Shown here piece after piece: positions 17,271 to 27,714 of a stretch of DNA of 64,000 nt. The stretch comes from Achromobacter sp. Bel (GTDB lineage Bacteria; Pseudomonadota; Gammaproteobacteria; Burkholderiales; Burkholderiaceae_B): assembly GCF_012928505.1 (NCBI RefSeq), contig NZ_JABBJN010000012.1, positions 1-64,000 on the forward strand, given 5' to 3'. The notes under the pieces were generated by a model. That model saw only the letters and a list, made by a program, of their open reading frames with translations, did not search any database and was not told where the DNA came from. The position numbers were made by a program, and so were the translations under genes. Every line of letters begins with the position of its first letter. The first letter of the stretch is position 1.

Positions 17271-18818
17271 TTATTTAGGCGGAAGCGCGCGCGCCGCCAA
17301 CGGCGGATCGGCCTTCAGGATGTCGAAAATGCGCTTGCCCACGCGGCCGTCCTGCGGCAGGTTGCGGCGCTCTTGCTCGGCGCGCACCGCGTCGCGGGTC
17401 TTGGCGCCCGGGATGCCGTCCGCCACGCCGATGTCATAGCCGCGGCCGTAGAGATCTTCTTGCAGTTGCTTGATCTCGGCGCGCGACAGGCCGGGGTCGT
17501 CCGTCGGCCAGGCCGCGACGATGCCGGGGCCGCCCTGCAAGCGGTTCAGCAACAGCGACACCGCCAGGCCGTAGCGGCGCGACTGGTTGTAATGCAGGAT
17601 GGCGTCGAAGTTCACCGTGGCCAGGAACACGGGCCCCTTGGCGCCCGTAGGCGCGAACAGATAGGCCTGCTCGTCGTTGCCGGACGGCAGCTTCAGCACC
17701 GAGCCGTCGCCTTGCTTCAAACCGGCTTGCGCCCATTGCGCGATGGTGCGGCGGTCTTGCGACCCCACGTATTCCGCGTCGGGTTCAGGCGGGATCGCGG
17801 CGGCCAATTCGGCCGGCACGCGCACTTCCACGACGGCCGGCAGGCCATGCGTCCACTTGGCGCGGCGCTTGCGCAAATGGTTGGCGGTGGAGGCCAGCGC
17901 GTCAGGCAGCGAGTTGTACAGGTCGATGCGGCCGTCACCGTCGCCGTCCGCGGCCAGCTCGTAGAACGAGGTCGGGATGAACTGCGTCATGCCGAACGCG
18001 CCGCTCCAGGAACCCACGAAGCTGTCCGCCGGCACCGTGCCGTCGCGCAACAGGCGCACGGAGGCGTAGGCGTTCTTTTCCCACAGCGTTTTGTTCTCGG
18101 TGCAGGCGCGCGTCAACCAGGCGTTCAGCACGTCGGTCTTGCCGATCTGGCGCCCATAGTTCGTCTCGATGCCGAAGATGGCGACGAGCGTGGCCGGATC
18201 CACCTGATACTGCTGGCCGATCGCGTTCAGTTGCGGCCCGACCTTTTTCATCACGGCGCGGCCATCGTTGACGCGTTCGTCGTCGACCGTCTTGGCAATG
18301 TAGTCCCACCAGCTTTCGCGCCCTTCCGGCTGGCCCTTGGCGGATGCCACGGTCGTCGGCAACAGTTTGGCGTTGGCGGTGTACTTGTCCCAGTCGGCGA
18401 CGGTCAGGCCGTTGGCCGTGGCGCCTTTGCGCAGCTTCGCGATGCACGCCTTGGTGTCCAGTTCGGTCGGAATGATGACCGTGGGCGCCGCGGCAGGGGC
18501 GGCGGCAGGCTCCGGCGTGGCCGTCGCGGCGGGCACTTGGGCCGGGGTTGGGGTTGGAGCCGGGGTCGCCGTGGCGGCCGGAACCTGTGTGGCGGCGGGC
18601 TTTTTCGCCGCCTCTTGCGCGGCGGTCACGTCGTCGAAGCTGCGCTTCGGCGTCAAGGCCGGCTGCACCGGCGCCGGGGCGGGCGACTGGGTGCGCGATC
18701 CAGTCGCCGACTCGGGCGATTGCGCCTGCGCGGCGCTGGCGGCTGCCGCCATCATGGCGGCGGCCAGCAACACGCGGGAAAGGGTATCGATTCGAGGGCC
18801 TGAGGAACGCGGACGCAT
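17271..18818 (-). CDS. Lytic murein transglycosylase, MltB family with C-terminal peptidoglycan-binding domain
   Basis: Periplasmic enzyme that cleaves the MurNAc-GlcNAc bond with anhydro-ring formation; 515 residues. Residues 1-32 are a signal peptide (AQA-Q). A Pro/Ala/Thr low-complexity linker spans about 40-115. The catalytic domain (about 120-420) contains 'VAIFGIETNYGRQIG', placing the catalytic acid at E218, and 'GAFGMTQFIPTSF'. The C-terminal ~60 residues are a PG_binding_1 domain ('IKQLQEDLYGRGYDIGVADG'). No lipobox Cys follows the signal, so unlike E. coli MltB it is probably soluble. Single-gene unit. Confidence 0.93.
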   Translation of the reverse strand: MRPRSSGPRIDTLSRVLLAAAMMAAAASAAQAQSPESATGSRTQSPAPAPVQPALTPKRSFDDVTAAQEAAKKPAATQVPAATATPAPTPTPAQVPAATATPEPAAAPAAAPTVIIPTELDTKACIAKLRKGATANGLTVADWDKYTANAKLLPTTVASAKGQPEGRESWWDYIAKTVDDERVNDGRAVMKKVGPQLNAIGQQYQVDPATLVAIFGIETNYGRQIGKTDVLNAWLTRACTENKTLWEKNAYASVRLLRDGTVPADSFVGSWSGAFGMTQFIPTSFYELAADGDGDGRIDLYNSLPDALASTANHLRKRRAKWTHGLPAVVEVRVPAELAAAIPPEPDAEYVGSQDRRTIAQWAQAGLKQGDGSVLKLPSGNDEQAYLFAPTGAKGPVFLATVNFDAILHYNQSRRYGLAVSLLLNRLQGGPGIVAAWPTDDPGLSRAEIKQLQEDLYGRGYDIGVADGIPGAKTRDAVRAEQERRNLPQDGRVGKRIFDILKADPPLAARALPPK

Positions 18819-18906
18819 GGTAATCCTGAAAAATCGAAGTCAGGCAGGATCGTACCGCGACCAGCCGCCGAAATCGAACCGCAAAACGTCAAAGCGCAAC
18901 TTGGCG

Positions 18907-20283
18907 CTACGCGGTCAGTTTGGTCACCCGCGCGCCCGGCGGCTCGCGCAGCACGCGCAGGCAGACGGCCATGGCAATCACGCTGAACAAGGCAAAGCCC
19001 AGGCTCTGCCCCAGCATCACCCCCTCGGGGCCGCCATAATGCGCGCCCAGCCACACAAACGGCAAGGTTCCCAAGGTGGAACGCAACCAGCCGATGACCG
19101 TGGAATAGGTGGCGTAGCCCAAGTTGTTGAACACGGCGATCGACACGAAGAACAGGCTGTTCACCGCCCAGGCGAAACTGCCGTAGCGGCAGAAGAAGAT
19201 GACCAGGTCGCGCCCCGGGCCGGTGACCTGGAACACATCGGGCATCCAGGGCGCCAGCACCGCCAGCACCGTGGCGGCGGCAAACCCGTAGAGCAGGGCC
19301 CACCTCGATGCCAGTCTTACGGTCTGTTTCACACGGTCCCACTGCCCCGAGCCCAGGTTCTGTCCCAGAATGGGGCCAATGGCGCCCGGCAGCACGAAAA
19401 ACAGCGAATAGGCCAGTTGCAGCACGCGGTCAACCACCGTGGCGCCCGCTATGACGCTAGGGCCGAAAGTGGCATAGGTGGATACGGTGAAGATCACCGC
19501 CGCCGGCGTGGCCAGCGTGGTCAGGGCGGCAGGCAGCGCAATCTTGCCGATTGCCGCGAGGTCGGCCTGCAATGCGCGCAACGCCGGCCAGGTCACCAGG
19601 CGATGCTTGCGAAATACCAGCCACGCGCCCAACGCCACCGTGGCCAGACGCCCCACCCCGCTCGCCCAGGCAATGCCCACCATGCCGCCGTCCAGCACGA
19701 AAATGACGATGGGATCCAGCACGGCCACCGTGGCGGTGCCCGCCAGCAGCACCCACATGGACTGGCGGCCGTGGCCCGCCGCCCGCAGCAGGTTCGACAG
19801 CATCATGCCGACCCCCATCACCACCGCGAAGGGCGTGGTGATCAGTACATACGACAGCAAGGGGCCGCGCACGTCTTCCGCCAGCGCGATGGCCGCGGTA
19901 AACGGCCCGATCGCCGCCAGGAAAATCGCCCCGGCCGCCACCGCCGATCCCGCCATCAGGATCAGCGATGCGCCGGCCAGCGTCCGCGCGCGCCGCGCGT
20001 CGCCAGCCCCCAGCGCGCGCGATACCAGCGCCGCGCCGCCCACGGTGACGCCGATGCACACCGACGTGATCGTGAACTGCGTCATCGACCCGAACCCGAC
20101 CGCGCCCAGCACCGCTTCATCCTTCAACGTGCCCAGGTAAAACAGCGACAGGAACTCCACCGCGAAGACGGCCAGCATGCTGGCCCAGCCGGTCAGGATC
20201 ATTTCCAGGACGTGCGGGCCCAACAGCCCGGAGACGAAGCGGGCGCGCGGATCGGCGGTGGCGGCGCGGGCAAGGGTGGCCAA
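18907..20283 (-). CDS. MATE-family multidrug/toxin efflux transporter
   Basis: Inner-membrane antiporter of about 458 residues with twelve hydrophobic segments in two similar halves. The longest frame begins inside the upstream gene, and its first ~31 residues are Arg/Ala-rich shadow sequence. The likely start is the TTG ending at 20283 ('MATLARAATADPRARF'), which is 8 bp after the Sel1-like stop and suggests translational coupling. MATE features include 'SMLAVFAVEFLSLFYLG' in helix 1, 'GVTVGGAALVSRALGAGDARRA' after helix 2 and 'FSLFFVLPGAIGPILGQNLG'-like text in the second half. Substrate not predictable. The start is uncertain. Confidence 0.85.
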   Translation of the reverse strand: MATLARAATADPRARFVSGLLGPHVLEMILTGWASMLAVFAVEFLSLFYLGTLKDEAVLGAVGFGSMTQFTITSVCIGVTVGGAALVSRALGAGDARRARTLAGASLILMAGSAVAAGAIFLAAIGPFTAAIALAEDVRGPLLSYVLITTPFAVVMGVGMMLSNLLRAAGHGRQSMWVLLAGTATVAVLDPIVIFVLDGGMVGIAWASGVGRLATVALGAWLVFRKHRLVTWPALRALQADLAAIGKIALPAALTTLATPAAVIFTVSTYATFGPSVIAGATVVDRVLQLAYSLFFVLPGAIGPILGQNLGSGQWDRVKQTVRLASRWALLYGFAAATVLAVLAPWMPDVFQVTGPGRDLVIFFCRYGSFAWAVNSLFFVSIAVFNNLGYATYSTVIGWLRSTLGTLPFVWLGAHYGGPEGVMLGQSLGFALFSVIAMAVCLRVLREPPGARVTKLTA

Positions 20284-20291
20284 AGCGCGGC

Positions 20292-20654
20292 CTACTGCGT
20301 CGAGGGCTGCTCGCGCAGCTGCCGCAAGCGCTCGATGGCGTCCTGGTAGCCCTGCGCCGCGGCCGCCTCGTACCAACGCAGCGCGGCCTTCATGTCCACC
20401 GGCTCGAGGATCATGGCCTGCATGAACTGCGCGCCGGGATTGCCGCGCTCGGCATCGGCCAGCAAGGCGCGTTGGGCCATGGCGTCCTGGCGCGGCGATT
20501 CGCCATAGATGTGCGTGTCGCCGCTCAATTCGCCCTCGATCTGATTGCGTAGCGAAGGCGGCGTGTGCGCGAATTGATGCCGCCAGAACAGCGCGGTCAG
20601 CACCAAAGCGACAAGCAGGAAGGCGATCGAGATGAACAGGCTTTTACGGGTCAT
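20292..20654 (-). CDS. Small membrane-anchored Sel1/TPR-like protein
   Basis: A 120-residue protein. Residues 5-25 form one hydrophobic helix (signal anchor), and the rest is soluble. The C-terminal 'MKAALRWYEAAAAQGYQDAIERL' (about 86-108) is a Sel1-type repeat, and the preceding 'QRALLADAERGNPGAQFMQAMI' looks like a degenerate second one. It lies directly upstream of, and probably cotranscribed with, the MATE exporter. A scaffolding role is typical of such repeats but unproven here. Confidence 0.7.
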   Translation of the reverse strand: MTRKSLFISIAFLLVALVLTALFWRHQFAHTPPSLRNQIEGELSGDTHIYGESPRQDAMAQRALLADAERGNPGAQFMQAMILEPVDMKAALRWYEAAAAQGYQDAIERLRQLREQPSTQ

Positions 20655-20723
20655 GGATAGAGCAGGTTGAGGGCGACCACAGCCGCCCGAACATGAAAGA
20701 CAGGCAGGGAACAGGAACCGCGC

Positions 20724-21431
20724 TTACCGCGCGGCCGGCGCGAACCAGTACTGGAACACGCTGCTTTCGTTGGAATACCAGGGCAAGAGGCCGATGGAAT
20801 CGGACTCGCGCCGCACGGTCACCAGCAAGCCGCCGGCCTCGGGGCGAAACAACGCCACATGCCGCCGCACGCCCATGGATTCGTACTGGCGCCAGTCGTG
20901 CCGCACGCTGACCCACAGCCGGCCCTGCGCGCAACCGGTGTGCCGGCGAATGCCGTCCGGAATGCCGGGCCTGGCATCGTGGGCCAGGGCGGCCGTGTCC
21001 TGCGCGCCATTCAGCTCAGGCAGATACGCGGCCGACCGTGCCCCCCGTCCGTCAAGCGCCAGCACGTCCCATCCGCCCGCCGCGCGCGTGAAGGCCACGG
21101 TGGCTGCGGGCGTCGACTGCCATTCGGGCAGCACTTGGTCGCGCATGCCCTGGAGATCCAGCGGGTAGCTCAAGAAATTGCGGAGGTCGTTCAAGGATTT
21201 CGTTTCGCGGTCGCCCGAGCGGTAGTCGCCCTGCGCCAGGTACGTGCCCGTCAGGTCCGGGCATTGCGTCGGGTCCGAGGGCAGCACCACGGGCGTACCG
21301 TCCCGAAAGGGCGGCCACTTGACGGAGACCTCGTCCACCTTGGCCACGCCGCATGCGCTTAAGGCCAGCGCCATCAGCCCCGCGCTGGCAAGCCGGATTG
21401 TCCGTCCCGCGCCCAATACCGCTGCATTCAT
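20724..21431 (-). CDS. Predicted lipoprotein of unknown function
   Basis: A 235-residue protein. The ATG ending at 21431 is selected because it starts a lipoprotein signal with lipobox LSAC (Cys27); the longer frame runs back into the divergent LysR gene. The mature part has 'CPDLTGTYLAQGDYRSG' after the Cys and several Trp/Tyr-rich strands, with the C-terminus 'SVFQYWFAPA'. I do not recognise a named family. It is transcribed away from the LysR gene, with a 158-bp divergent spacer between them. Confidence 0.75.
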   Translation of the reverse strand: MNAAVLGAGRTIRLASAGLMALALSACGVAKVDEVSVKWPPFRDGTPVVLPSDPTQCPDLTGTYLAQGDYRSGDRETKSLNDLRNFLSYPLDLQGMRDQVLPEWQSTPAATVAFTRAAGGWDVLALDGRGARSAAYLPELNGAQDTAALAHDARPGIPDGIRRHTGCAQGRLWVSVRHDWRQYESMGVRRHVALFRPEAGGLLVTVRRESDSIGLLPWYSNESSVFQYWFAPAAR

Positions 21432-21534
21432 GGCTGTCTCCCTACGAGCCGGCTTGCGGGCCGCTCCCACTGGCGATCCCCGCGTATCCGTTGTTTTGCC
21501 TGGCGACGAACTATATCCGAATCCCGCGCCGTCG

Positions 21535-21563
21535 TTGCCAAGCGCCCGGCACGGGAGAATAAT
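21535..21563 (+). promoter_or_regulatory. Sigma-70 promoter of the LysR gene
   Basis: TTGCCA (21535-21540), 17 bp, then AATAAT (21558-21563): 5/6 matches in each hexamer with ideal spacing. The start point would fall near 21570, some 20 nt before the LysR ATG. Confidence 0.6.
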
Positions 21564-21589
21564 CGGCACATCCCCACCGACCGCGCGCC

Positions 21590-23522
<1,933 letters not shown>

Positions 23523-23550
23523 GCAGCGCCAGCCACCCTGCGGCGCCCCG

Positions 23551-23571
23551 GCCATGCGGATTCCGCATGGC
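23551..23571. promoter_or_regulatory. 21-bp perfect interrupted palindrome upstream of the carboxylesterase
   Basis: Arms GCCATGCGGA and TCCGCATGGC flank a single T. The symmetry is perfect over 10+1+10 bp, lies 109 bp before the esterase ATG and 29 bp after the adenine deaminase stop. It is a good operator candidate. It is followed near 23632-23651 by a GC-rich hairpin (GGCGCC-TTCC-GGCGCC) just ahead of the ribosome site. Confidence 0.6.
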
Positions 23572-23679
23572 AATGTTCAAAACCGGCATGGCCGCCCTGC
23601 CCCGATCCTCCCTACCATAGCCCCACGGCTGCGGCGCCTTCCGGCGCCGGCCGCACGACAACGATGCAAGGGGCAGGAT

Positions 23680-24948
23680 ATGAATCAACCCGTCCGGGCG
23701 GTGCTGCAGGCCGGCACGCTGACTGGCGAGCGCGATGCGGGCGGCATCTGCCGCTATCGCGCCATTCCCTATGCGCAGGCCCCTGTGGGCGCGCTGCGCT
23801 TTGCGCCACCGCAGCCGGCAGCATGGCGCGGCCCGTTCGACGCCACGCGGCCCGGGCCTGTCGCGCCGCAACTGCCTTCGCGGCTACGCGGCGCCATGGG
23901 CGACTTCGACGCGCCACAATCCGAAGACTGCCTGCACCTGACCGTGTGGACGCCCGGCGCGGACGCCGCGCGGCGGCCCGTGGTGGTGTGGCTGCACGGC
24001 GGCGCCTGGCAAAGCGGCGGCGGCGCGCTGGACTGGTACGACGGTTCCCATCTTGCGGCCCGGGGCGACCTGGTGGTCGTGGCCGTCAACTATCGGCTGG
24101 CCGCGCTGGGCTGGCTCTATGTACCCGGCCAAACCGCCAACGTCGGCCTGCTGGATCAGGAAATGGCGATCGATTGGGTGCTGGACAACATCCAGGACCT
24201 GGGCGGCGACCCCGAGCGGGTCACGGTCATGGGCCAATCGGCAGGCGCGTCATCGATCTGCGCGATGCTGGCCCGGCAGCCCCGCTTTTCGCGGGCAATT
24301 CTGCAAAGCGCGGCGTTGGGCCGGGGCTTTCGCAGCGCCGCGCAAGCCGACGCGCTGGGGCAGACGTTCCTGCAAGCCGCCGGCGCCGACTCGCTGGACG
24401 CGGCGCGCGGCTTGCCCGTGGCCGCCCTGCTGGCGGCGCAGCAAGCCCCCGCCGTGCAGGAGGTGCTGCGCGCCGAAGGCAGCAGCCGCAGCCAGTTCTG
24501 CCCGGTGCTGGACGGCCATACGCTACCGCACGATATCGCGCCCGCGCTGCAACGGGCCGCTTCCCGCGCGGATGTACTGGTGGCCTATACCCGCGACGAA
24601 ATGGCGGCTTTTCCCGGCCACGCGGCCGATGCCGAAGGCCGGCAAGTCGGCGAGCAGGTCTTCGGCGCGCCTTCCCGCCAATGGGCGACGGATGCCGTGG
24701 CGAGCGGCCGGCAAGCCTGGCTGGCCCGCTTCGACGTCGCGCCGACGGCGCGCTTTGGCGCCTGCCATTGCATCGAGCTGCCGTTCGTCTTCGACACCGT
24801 CGACGCTTACACCGCGCCCATGCTTGCAGGGTTGCCCGAGGCCCAGGCCGCCCAACTGACCCGCCGCACCCAAGACGCGTGGATCGCGTTCATTCGCGGC
24901 GATGCACCGGGCTGGCCGATGGCGCCGCACCAGCACGTCCTGGCCTGA
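23680..24948 (+). CDS. Type B carboxylesterase (alpha/beta hydrolase)
   Basis: Serine esterase, 422 residues, with no signal peptide. The oxyanion motif is 'WLHGGAW' (G107-G108), and the nucleophile elbow GQSAG puts the catalytic Ser at 187. The likely acid lies around 'TRDE' (306-307), and 'CHCIELPFVFDT' supplies His363. The ATG at 23680 follows AGGGGCAGG; the longer frame begins in non-coding sequence. At 422 residues it is shorter than the usual ~500 of the family, with a trimmed C-terminus. The Bug receptor begins 43 bp downstream, suggesting a shared operon for an ester or carboxylate substrate. Confidence 0.88.
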   Translation: MNQPVRAVLQAGTLTGERDAGGICRYRAIPYAQAPVGALRFAPPQPAAWRGPFDATRPGPVAPQLPSRLRGAMGDFDAPQSEDCLHLTVWTPGADAARRPVVVWLHGGAWQSGGGALDWYDGSHLAARGDLVVVAVNYRLAALGWLYVPGQTANVGLLDQEMAIDWVLDNIQDLGGDPERVTVMGQSAGASSICAMLARQPRFSRAILQSAALGRGFRSAAQADALGQTFLQAAGADSLDAARGLPVAALLAAQQAPAVQEVLRAEGSSRSQFCPVLDGHTLPHDIAPALQRAASRADVLVAYTRDEMAAFPGHAADAEGRQVGEQVFGAPSRQWATDAVASGRQAWLARFDVAPTARFGACHCIELPFVFDTVDAYTAPMLAGLPEAQAAQLTRRTQDAWIAFIRGDAPGWPMAPHQHVLA

Positions 24949-24991
24949 AACCGCGGCCGCCGCACACACCAACAATACAAGGGGAAATTCC

Positions 24992-25939
24992 ATGTTCAAG
25001 CAAACCGCGCTGGCGCTTGCGCTGCTGGCGCCATTGGCCGCGTCGGCCGCCTATCCCGACAAGCCCGTGAAAATCATCGTGTCCAACCCGCCGGGCGGCC
25101 CGGTAGACGTGATGCTGCGCGTGCTGGCCAGCAAGCTGGGCGCCGCCTGGGGGCAGCCGGTCGTGGTGGAAAACCGGCCGGGCGCCTCCGGCATCATCAG
25201 CACCAGCGCGCTCGTCAAATCCGAGCCCGATGGCTACACGCTGGGCATGGTGGTGGCGTCCACCGTCACCATCGTGCCGTTCGCGGTCGATGCGCTGCCC
25301 TTCGACACGCAGAAGGACCTGCAGCCGATCTCCCTGGTGGCGCGCACGCCGTTCATCTTCATCGTGGCCAAGGACAGCCCGATCAAGACTTGGGAAGACT
25401 TCGTGCGCGAAAGCCGCGCGCGCAACCTGAGCGTAGGCTCGTTCTCCATCGGCACGGCATTTCATCTGGTGTGGGAACAGACCGCCCGGCGCGCCGACAT
25501 CAAGGCCCTGTACGTGCCGTCGTCCTCGTCCGGCAAAACGCAGAACGACCTGATCGGCGGCCAACTGGATGTGGGCCTGGATGCGCCGTCCAGCGCCAAG
25601 GGCCTGATCGACAGCGGCCGCCTGCGCGCCATCGCCATCACCAGTCCCCAACGCTTCGGCGGCCTGCCCGGCACGCCTACGCTGAAGGAGTCCGGCCTGG
25701 ACTATGCGCCACAACCTTGGATCGGCTTGATGGCGCCCGCCGGCGTGCCGAAGGAACGCGTGGCGTTGATCCAGAAGTCGGTGTCCGACATCCTGAAAGA
25801 CCTTGCGATGCGCAAGCAGATGGAAACGCTGGGCATGATCCCGATCGGCAGTTCGCCGCAAGAGCTGGGCGCGACGATCGAGGCGGACCGCGCCGAAATG
25901 GCGCCGCTGATCAAGGAGCTGGGCATCAAGTTGCAATAG
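24992..25939 (+). CDS. Bug-family tripartite tricarboxylate transporter substrate-binding protein
   Basis: Periplasmic receptor of 315 residues. The signal peptide ends at about residue 19 (ASA-AYPDKP). The mature start 'YPDKPVKIIVSNPPGGPVDVMLR' and 'VVENRPGASGIISTSALVKSEPDGYTL' are Bug hallmarks, as is 'GTPTLKESGLDY'. No TctA/TctB membrane genes are nearby, as is common for the many orphan Bug receptors of Alcaligenaceae. Ligand is probably a carboxylated or aromatic small molecule, perhaps linked to the esterase upstream; that is inference. The ATG at 24992 has AAGGGG eight bases before it. Confidence 0.93.
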   Translation: MFKQTALALALLAPLAASAAYPDKPVKIIVSNPPGGPVDVMLRVLASKLGAAWGQPVVVENRPGASGIISTSALVKSEPDGYTLGMVVASTVTIVPFAVDALPFDTQKDLQPISLVARTPFIFIVAKDSPIKTWEDFVRESRARNLSVGSFSIGTAFHLVWEQTARRADIKALYVPSSSSGKTQNDLIGGQLDVGLDAPSSAKGLIDSGRLRAIAITSPQRFGGLPGTPTLKESGLDYAPQPWIGLMAPAGVPKERVALIQKSVSDILKDLAMRKQMETLGMIPIGSSPQELGATIEADRAEMAPLIKELGIKLQ

Positions 25940-26015
25940 GCCCGCGCTTCCCGGCAAGGGCGGCCGCCCGCTGTCCGCGCTTGCCGGATTGGTATCGAGA
26001 ATGCGTTCTTTTCAA

Positions 26016-26044
26016 TTGACCGACGGTCAGTCGATATCTAGAAT
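26016..26044 (+). promoter_or_regulatory. Promoter with overlapping TetR-type operator for the DHA2 exporter
   Basis: TTGACC (26016-26021), 17 bp, TAGAAT (26039-26044) forms a strong sigma-70 promoter. A TGACCG-A-CGGTCA inverted repeat (26017-26029) covers the -35 box and spacer, the classic layout of a TetR-family repressor site in front of an efflux gene. Because an in-frame ATG at 26043 lies inside the -10 box, the real start must be further downstream. Confidence 0.65.
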
Positions 26045-26072
26045 GGCCTTTTCGCCGCTGGTTCTTCCCTCC

Positions 26073-27572
26073 ATGCCATTGCCATCCTCCCGACGCCGCG
26101 CCCTGGCCGTCGCCGTCAATCTGGGCAGCTTCATCACCATCCTGGACATCAGCATCGTCAACGTCGCGTTGCCGACCATGCAGACCGCACTGAAAATCGA
26201 CATGGCCGGCCTGCAATGGGTGGTGGACGCATACGCCTTGTTCCTATCGGCCTTCATGCTCTCGGCGGGGCCGCTTGGCGACCGCTATGGCCGCAAACGC
26301 TCGTGGTTGGCCGGCGTGCTGTTGTTCACGGCCGGCTCGGCGATTTGCGGATGGGCCGGCAACCTGCCCGTGCTGCTGATCGGGCGCGCCGTGCAGGGCC
26401 TGGCCGGCGCGTTGCTGGTCCCGGGCGCGCTGTCGCTGCTGACGCAGGCCTTTCCCGATCCGAAAGCACGGGCGCAGGCGATCGGCGTATGGGCGTCCTG
26501 CAACGCGATCTCGCTGATCTTGGGGCCGATGCTGGGCGGCTTGCTGGTGGCGCATCTGAGCTGGCAGAGCATCTTCCTGATCAACCTGCCGGTAGGCGCG
26601 CTGGCCGTCGCCCTGGGCGCATGGAGCATCCAGGAAAGCGCAGACCCCGAACACGCCGCCTTCGATCCTGCGGGCCAGACGGCGAGCGTGGTCTGGCTGG
26701 GCGCGCTGACCTACGGCTTGATCGCCGCCGGCGAACACGGCTGGCATGCGACGGACGCCGTTGCCTCCCTGTGCGTGGCGGCCGCGGGCCTGGCCGCGTT
26801 CCTGATGATCGAACACCGCGCGGCGCGACCGCTGCTGCCGCTGGGCCTGTTCCGCGACGCCGGCTTCGCCGCGGCCAACTTCGCGTCCTTCGTGCTGGGA
26901 TTTTCCGGCTATAGCAGCTTGTTCTTCTTTTCGCTGTACCTGCAGCATGTGCAAGGCTTGTCGGCGCTGGAAGCCGGGTGGCGGCTGGCGCCGCAGTTCG
27001 TCGCGGCCGGGCTGGTATCGACGGTGTTCGGCCGCCTGAACCTGCGCTTCGGCCTGCCCGCGCTGATGATCGCCGGCTACAGTCTGATCGGCGCCGCCAT
27101 GCTGGGCATGATGCGGTTCGAAGCGCATACGCCGTGGCTCGTGTCCGGATCGCTGATGGTGATGCTGGGCTTGGGCATGGGGCTGGCGGTGCCGTCGACC
27201 AGCATGGCCGTCATGGCGACGGTGCCGCGCGAACGCTCGGGCATGGCATCCGCCACCATGAACGCGCTGCGCCAGACCGGCATGACGATAGGCATCGCGT
27301 TGCTGGGCGCGCTGATGAGCGGGCGCGCGATAGAGACGTTTGCCCGCATGCTGGCCGGCATGGGCGTGGCCGATGCGGCGGGCGTGGCGCGCGCCGCCGT
27401 CACGCGGCACGTGATGCCCGCCCAACCTGCTGGCGCCGCCGCCGGCTTCGCCGATGCCCTGGCCGGCGGCTTTCATGCCGCGATGCTGATCGCGGGCAGC
27501 GCATCCGTGTTGGCGGCATTGCTGCTGTGGATCGTGGCGCGCGGCGCCAAGCCCGCGTTGCATACGGTTTGA
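26073..27572 (+). CDS. MFS drug exporter, DHA2 (EmrB/QacA) family
   Basis: Inner-membrane proton-coupled exporter, 499 residues, about 14 hydrophobic segments. 'NLGSFITILDISIVNVALPTM' is the helix-1 motif of DHA2 proteins, and 'GPLGDRYGRKRSWLAG' is the MFS A-motif. 'GLGMGLAVPSTSMAVMATVPRERSGMASA' is the conserved helix-11/12 region. Two upstream in-frame ATGs exist, but one overlaps the promoter -10 box, so the ATG at 26073 is used. Probably regulated by a TetR-type repressor through the site at 26017-26029; no TetR gene is adjacent. Substrate unknown. Confidence 0.9.
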   Translation: MPLPSSRRRALAVAVNLGSFITILDISIVNVALPTMQTALKIDMAGLQWVVDAYALFLSAFMLSAGPLGDRYGRKRSWLAGVLLFTAGSAICGWAGNLPVLLIGRAVQGLAGALLVPGALSLLTQAFPDPKARAQAIGVWASCNAISLILGPMLGGLLVAHLSWQSIFLINLPVGALAVALGAWSIQESADPEHAAFDPAGQTASVVWLGALTYGLIAAGEHGWHATDAVASLCVAAAGLAAFLMIEHRAARPLLPLGLFRDAGFAAANFASFVLGFSGYSSLFFFSLYLQHVQGLSALEAGWRLAPQFVAAGLVSTVFGRLNLRFGLPALMIAGYSLIGAAMLGMMRFEAHTPWLVSGSLMVMLGLGMGLAVPSTSMAVMATVPRERSGMASATMNALRQTGMTIGIALLGALMSGRAIETFARMLAGMGVADAAGVARAAVTRHVMPAQPAGAAAGFADALAGGFHAAMLIAGSASVLAALLLWIVARGAKPALHTV

Positions 27573-27663
27573 ACACCTGATTGCGCCGCACGGAATTCCA
27601 CCTTCCGGAATCAAACCGCGGTGATTTTAAGCATCCGTAACAAAGCTGCCGGGCGCGCGTCGC

Positions 27664-27684
27664 TTGGGTAAGATCCTCACCCAA
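27664..27684. promoter_or_regulatory. Inverted repeat upstream of the M20 amidohydrolase
   Basis: TTGGGT (27664-27669) and ACCCAA (27679-27684) face each other across 9 bp, with AG/CT extending the symmetry inside after one mismatch. The site ends 30 bp before the start codon, a position suitable for an operator. Evidence is symmetry only. Confidence 0.35.
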
Positions 27685-27714
27685 TAACAGGTTAACAACC
27701 ACGAGGAGAAGACC

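Noticed and set aside
17373-20349. Plus-strand frames of 476 and 670 codons opposite the transglycosylase and MATE genes
   Set aside because: Composition is that of GC-rich shadow frames, while the minus-strand frames carry catalytic and transmembrane signatures.
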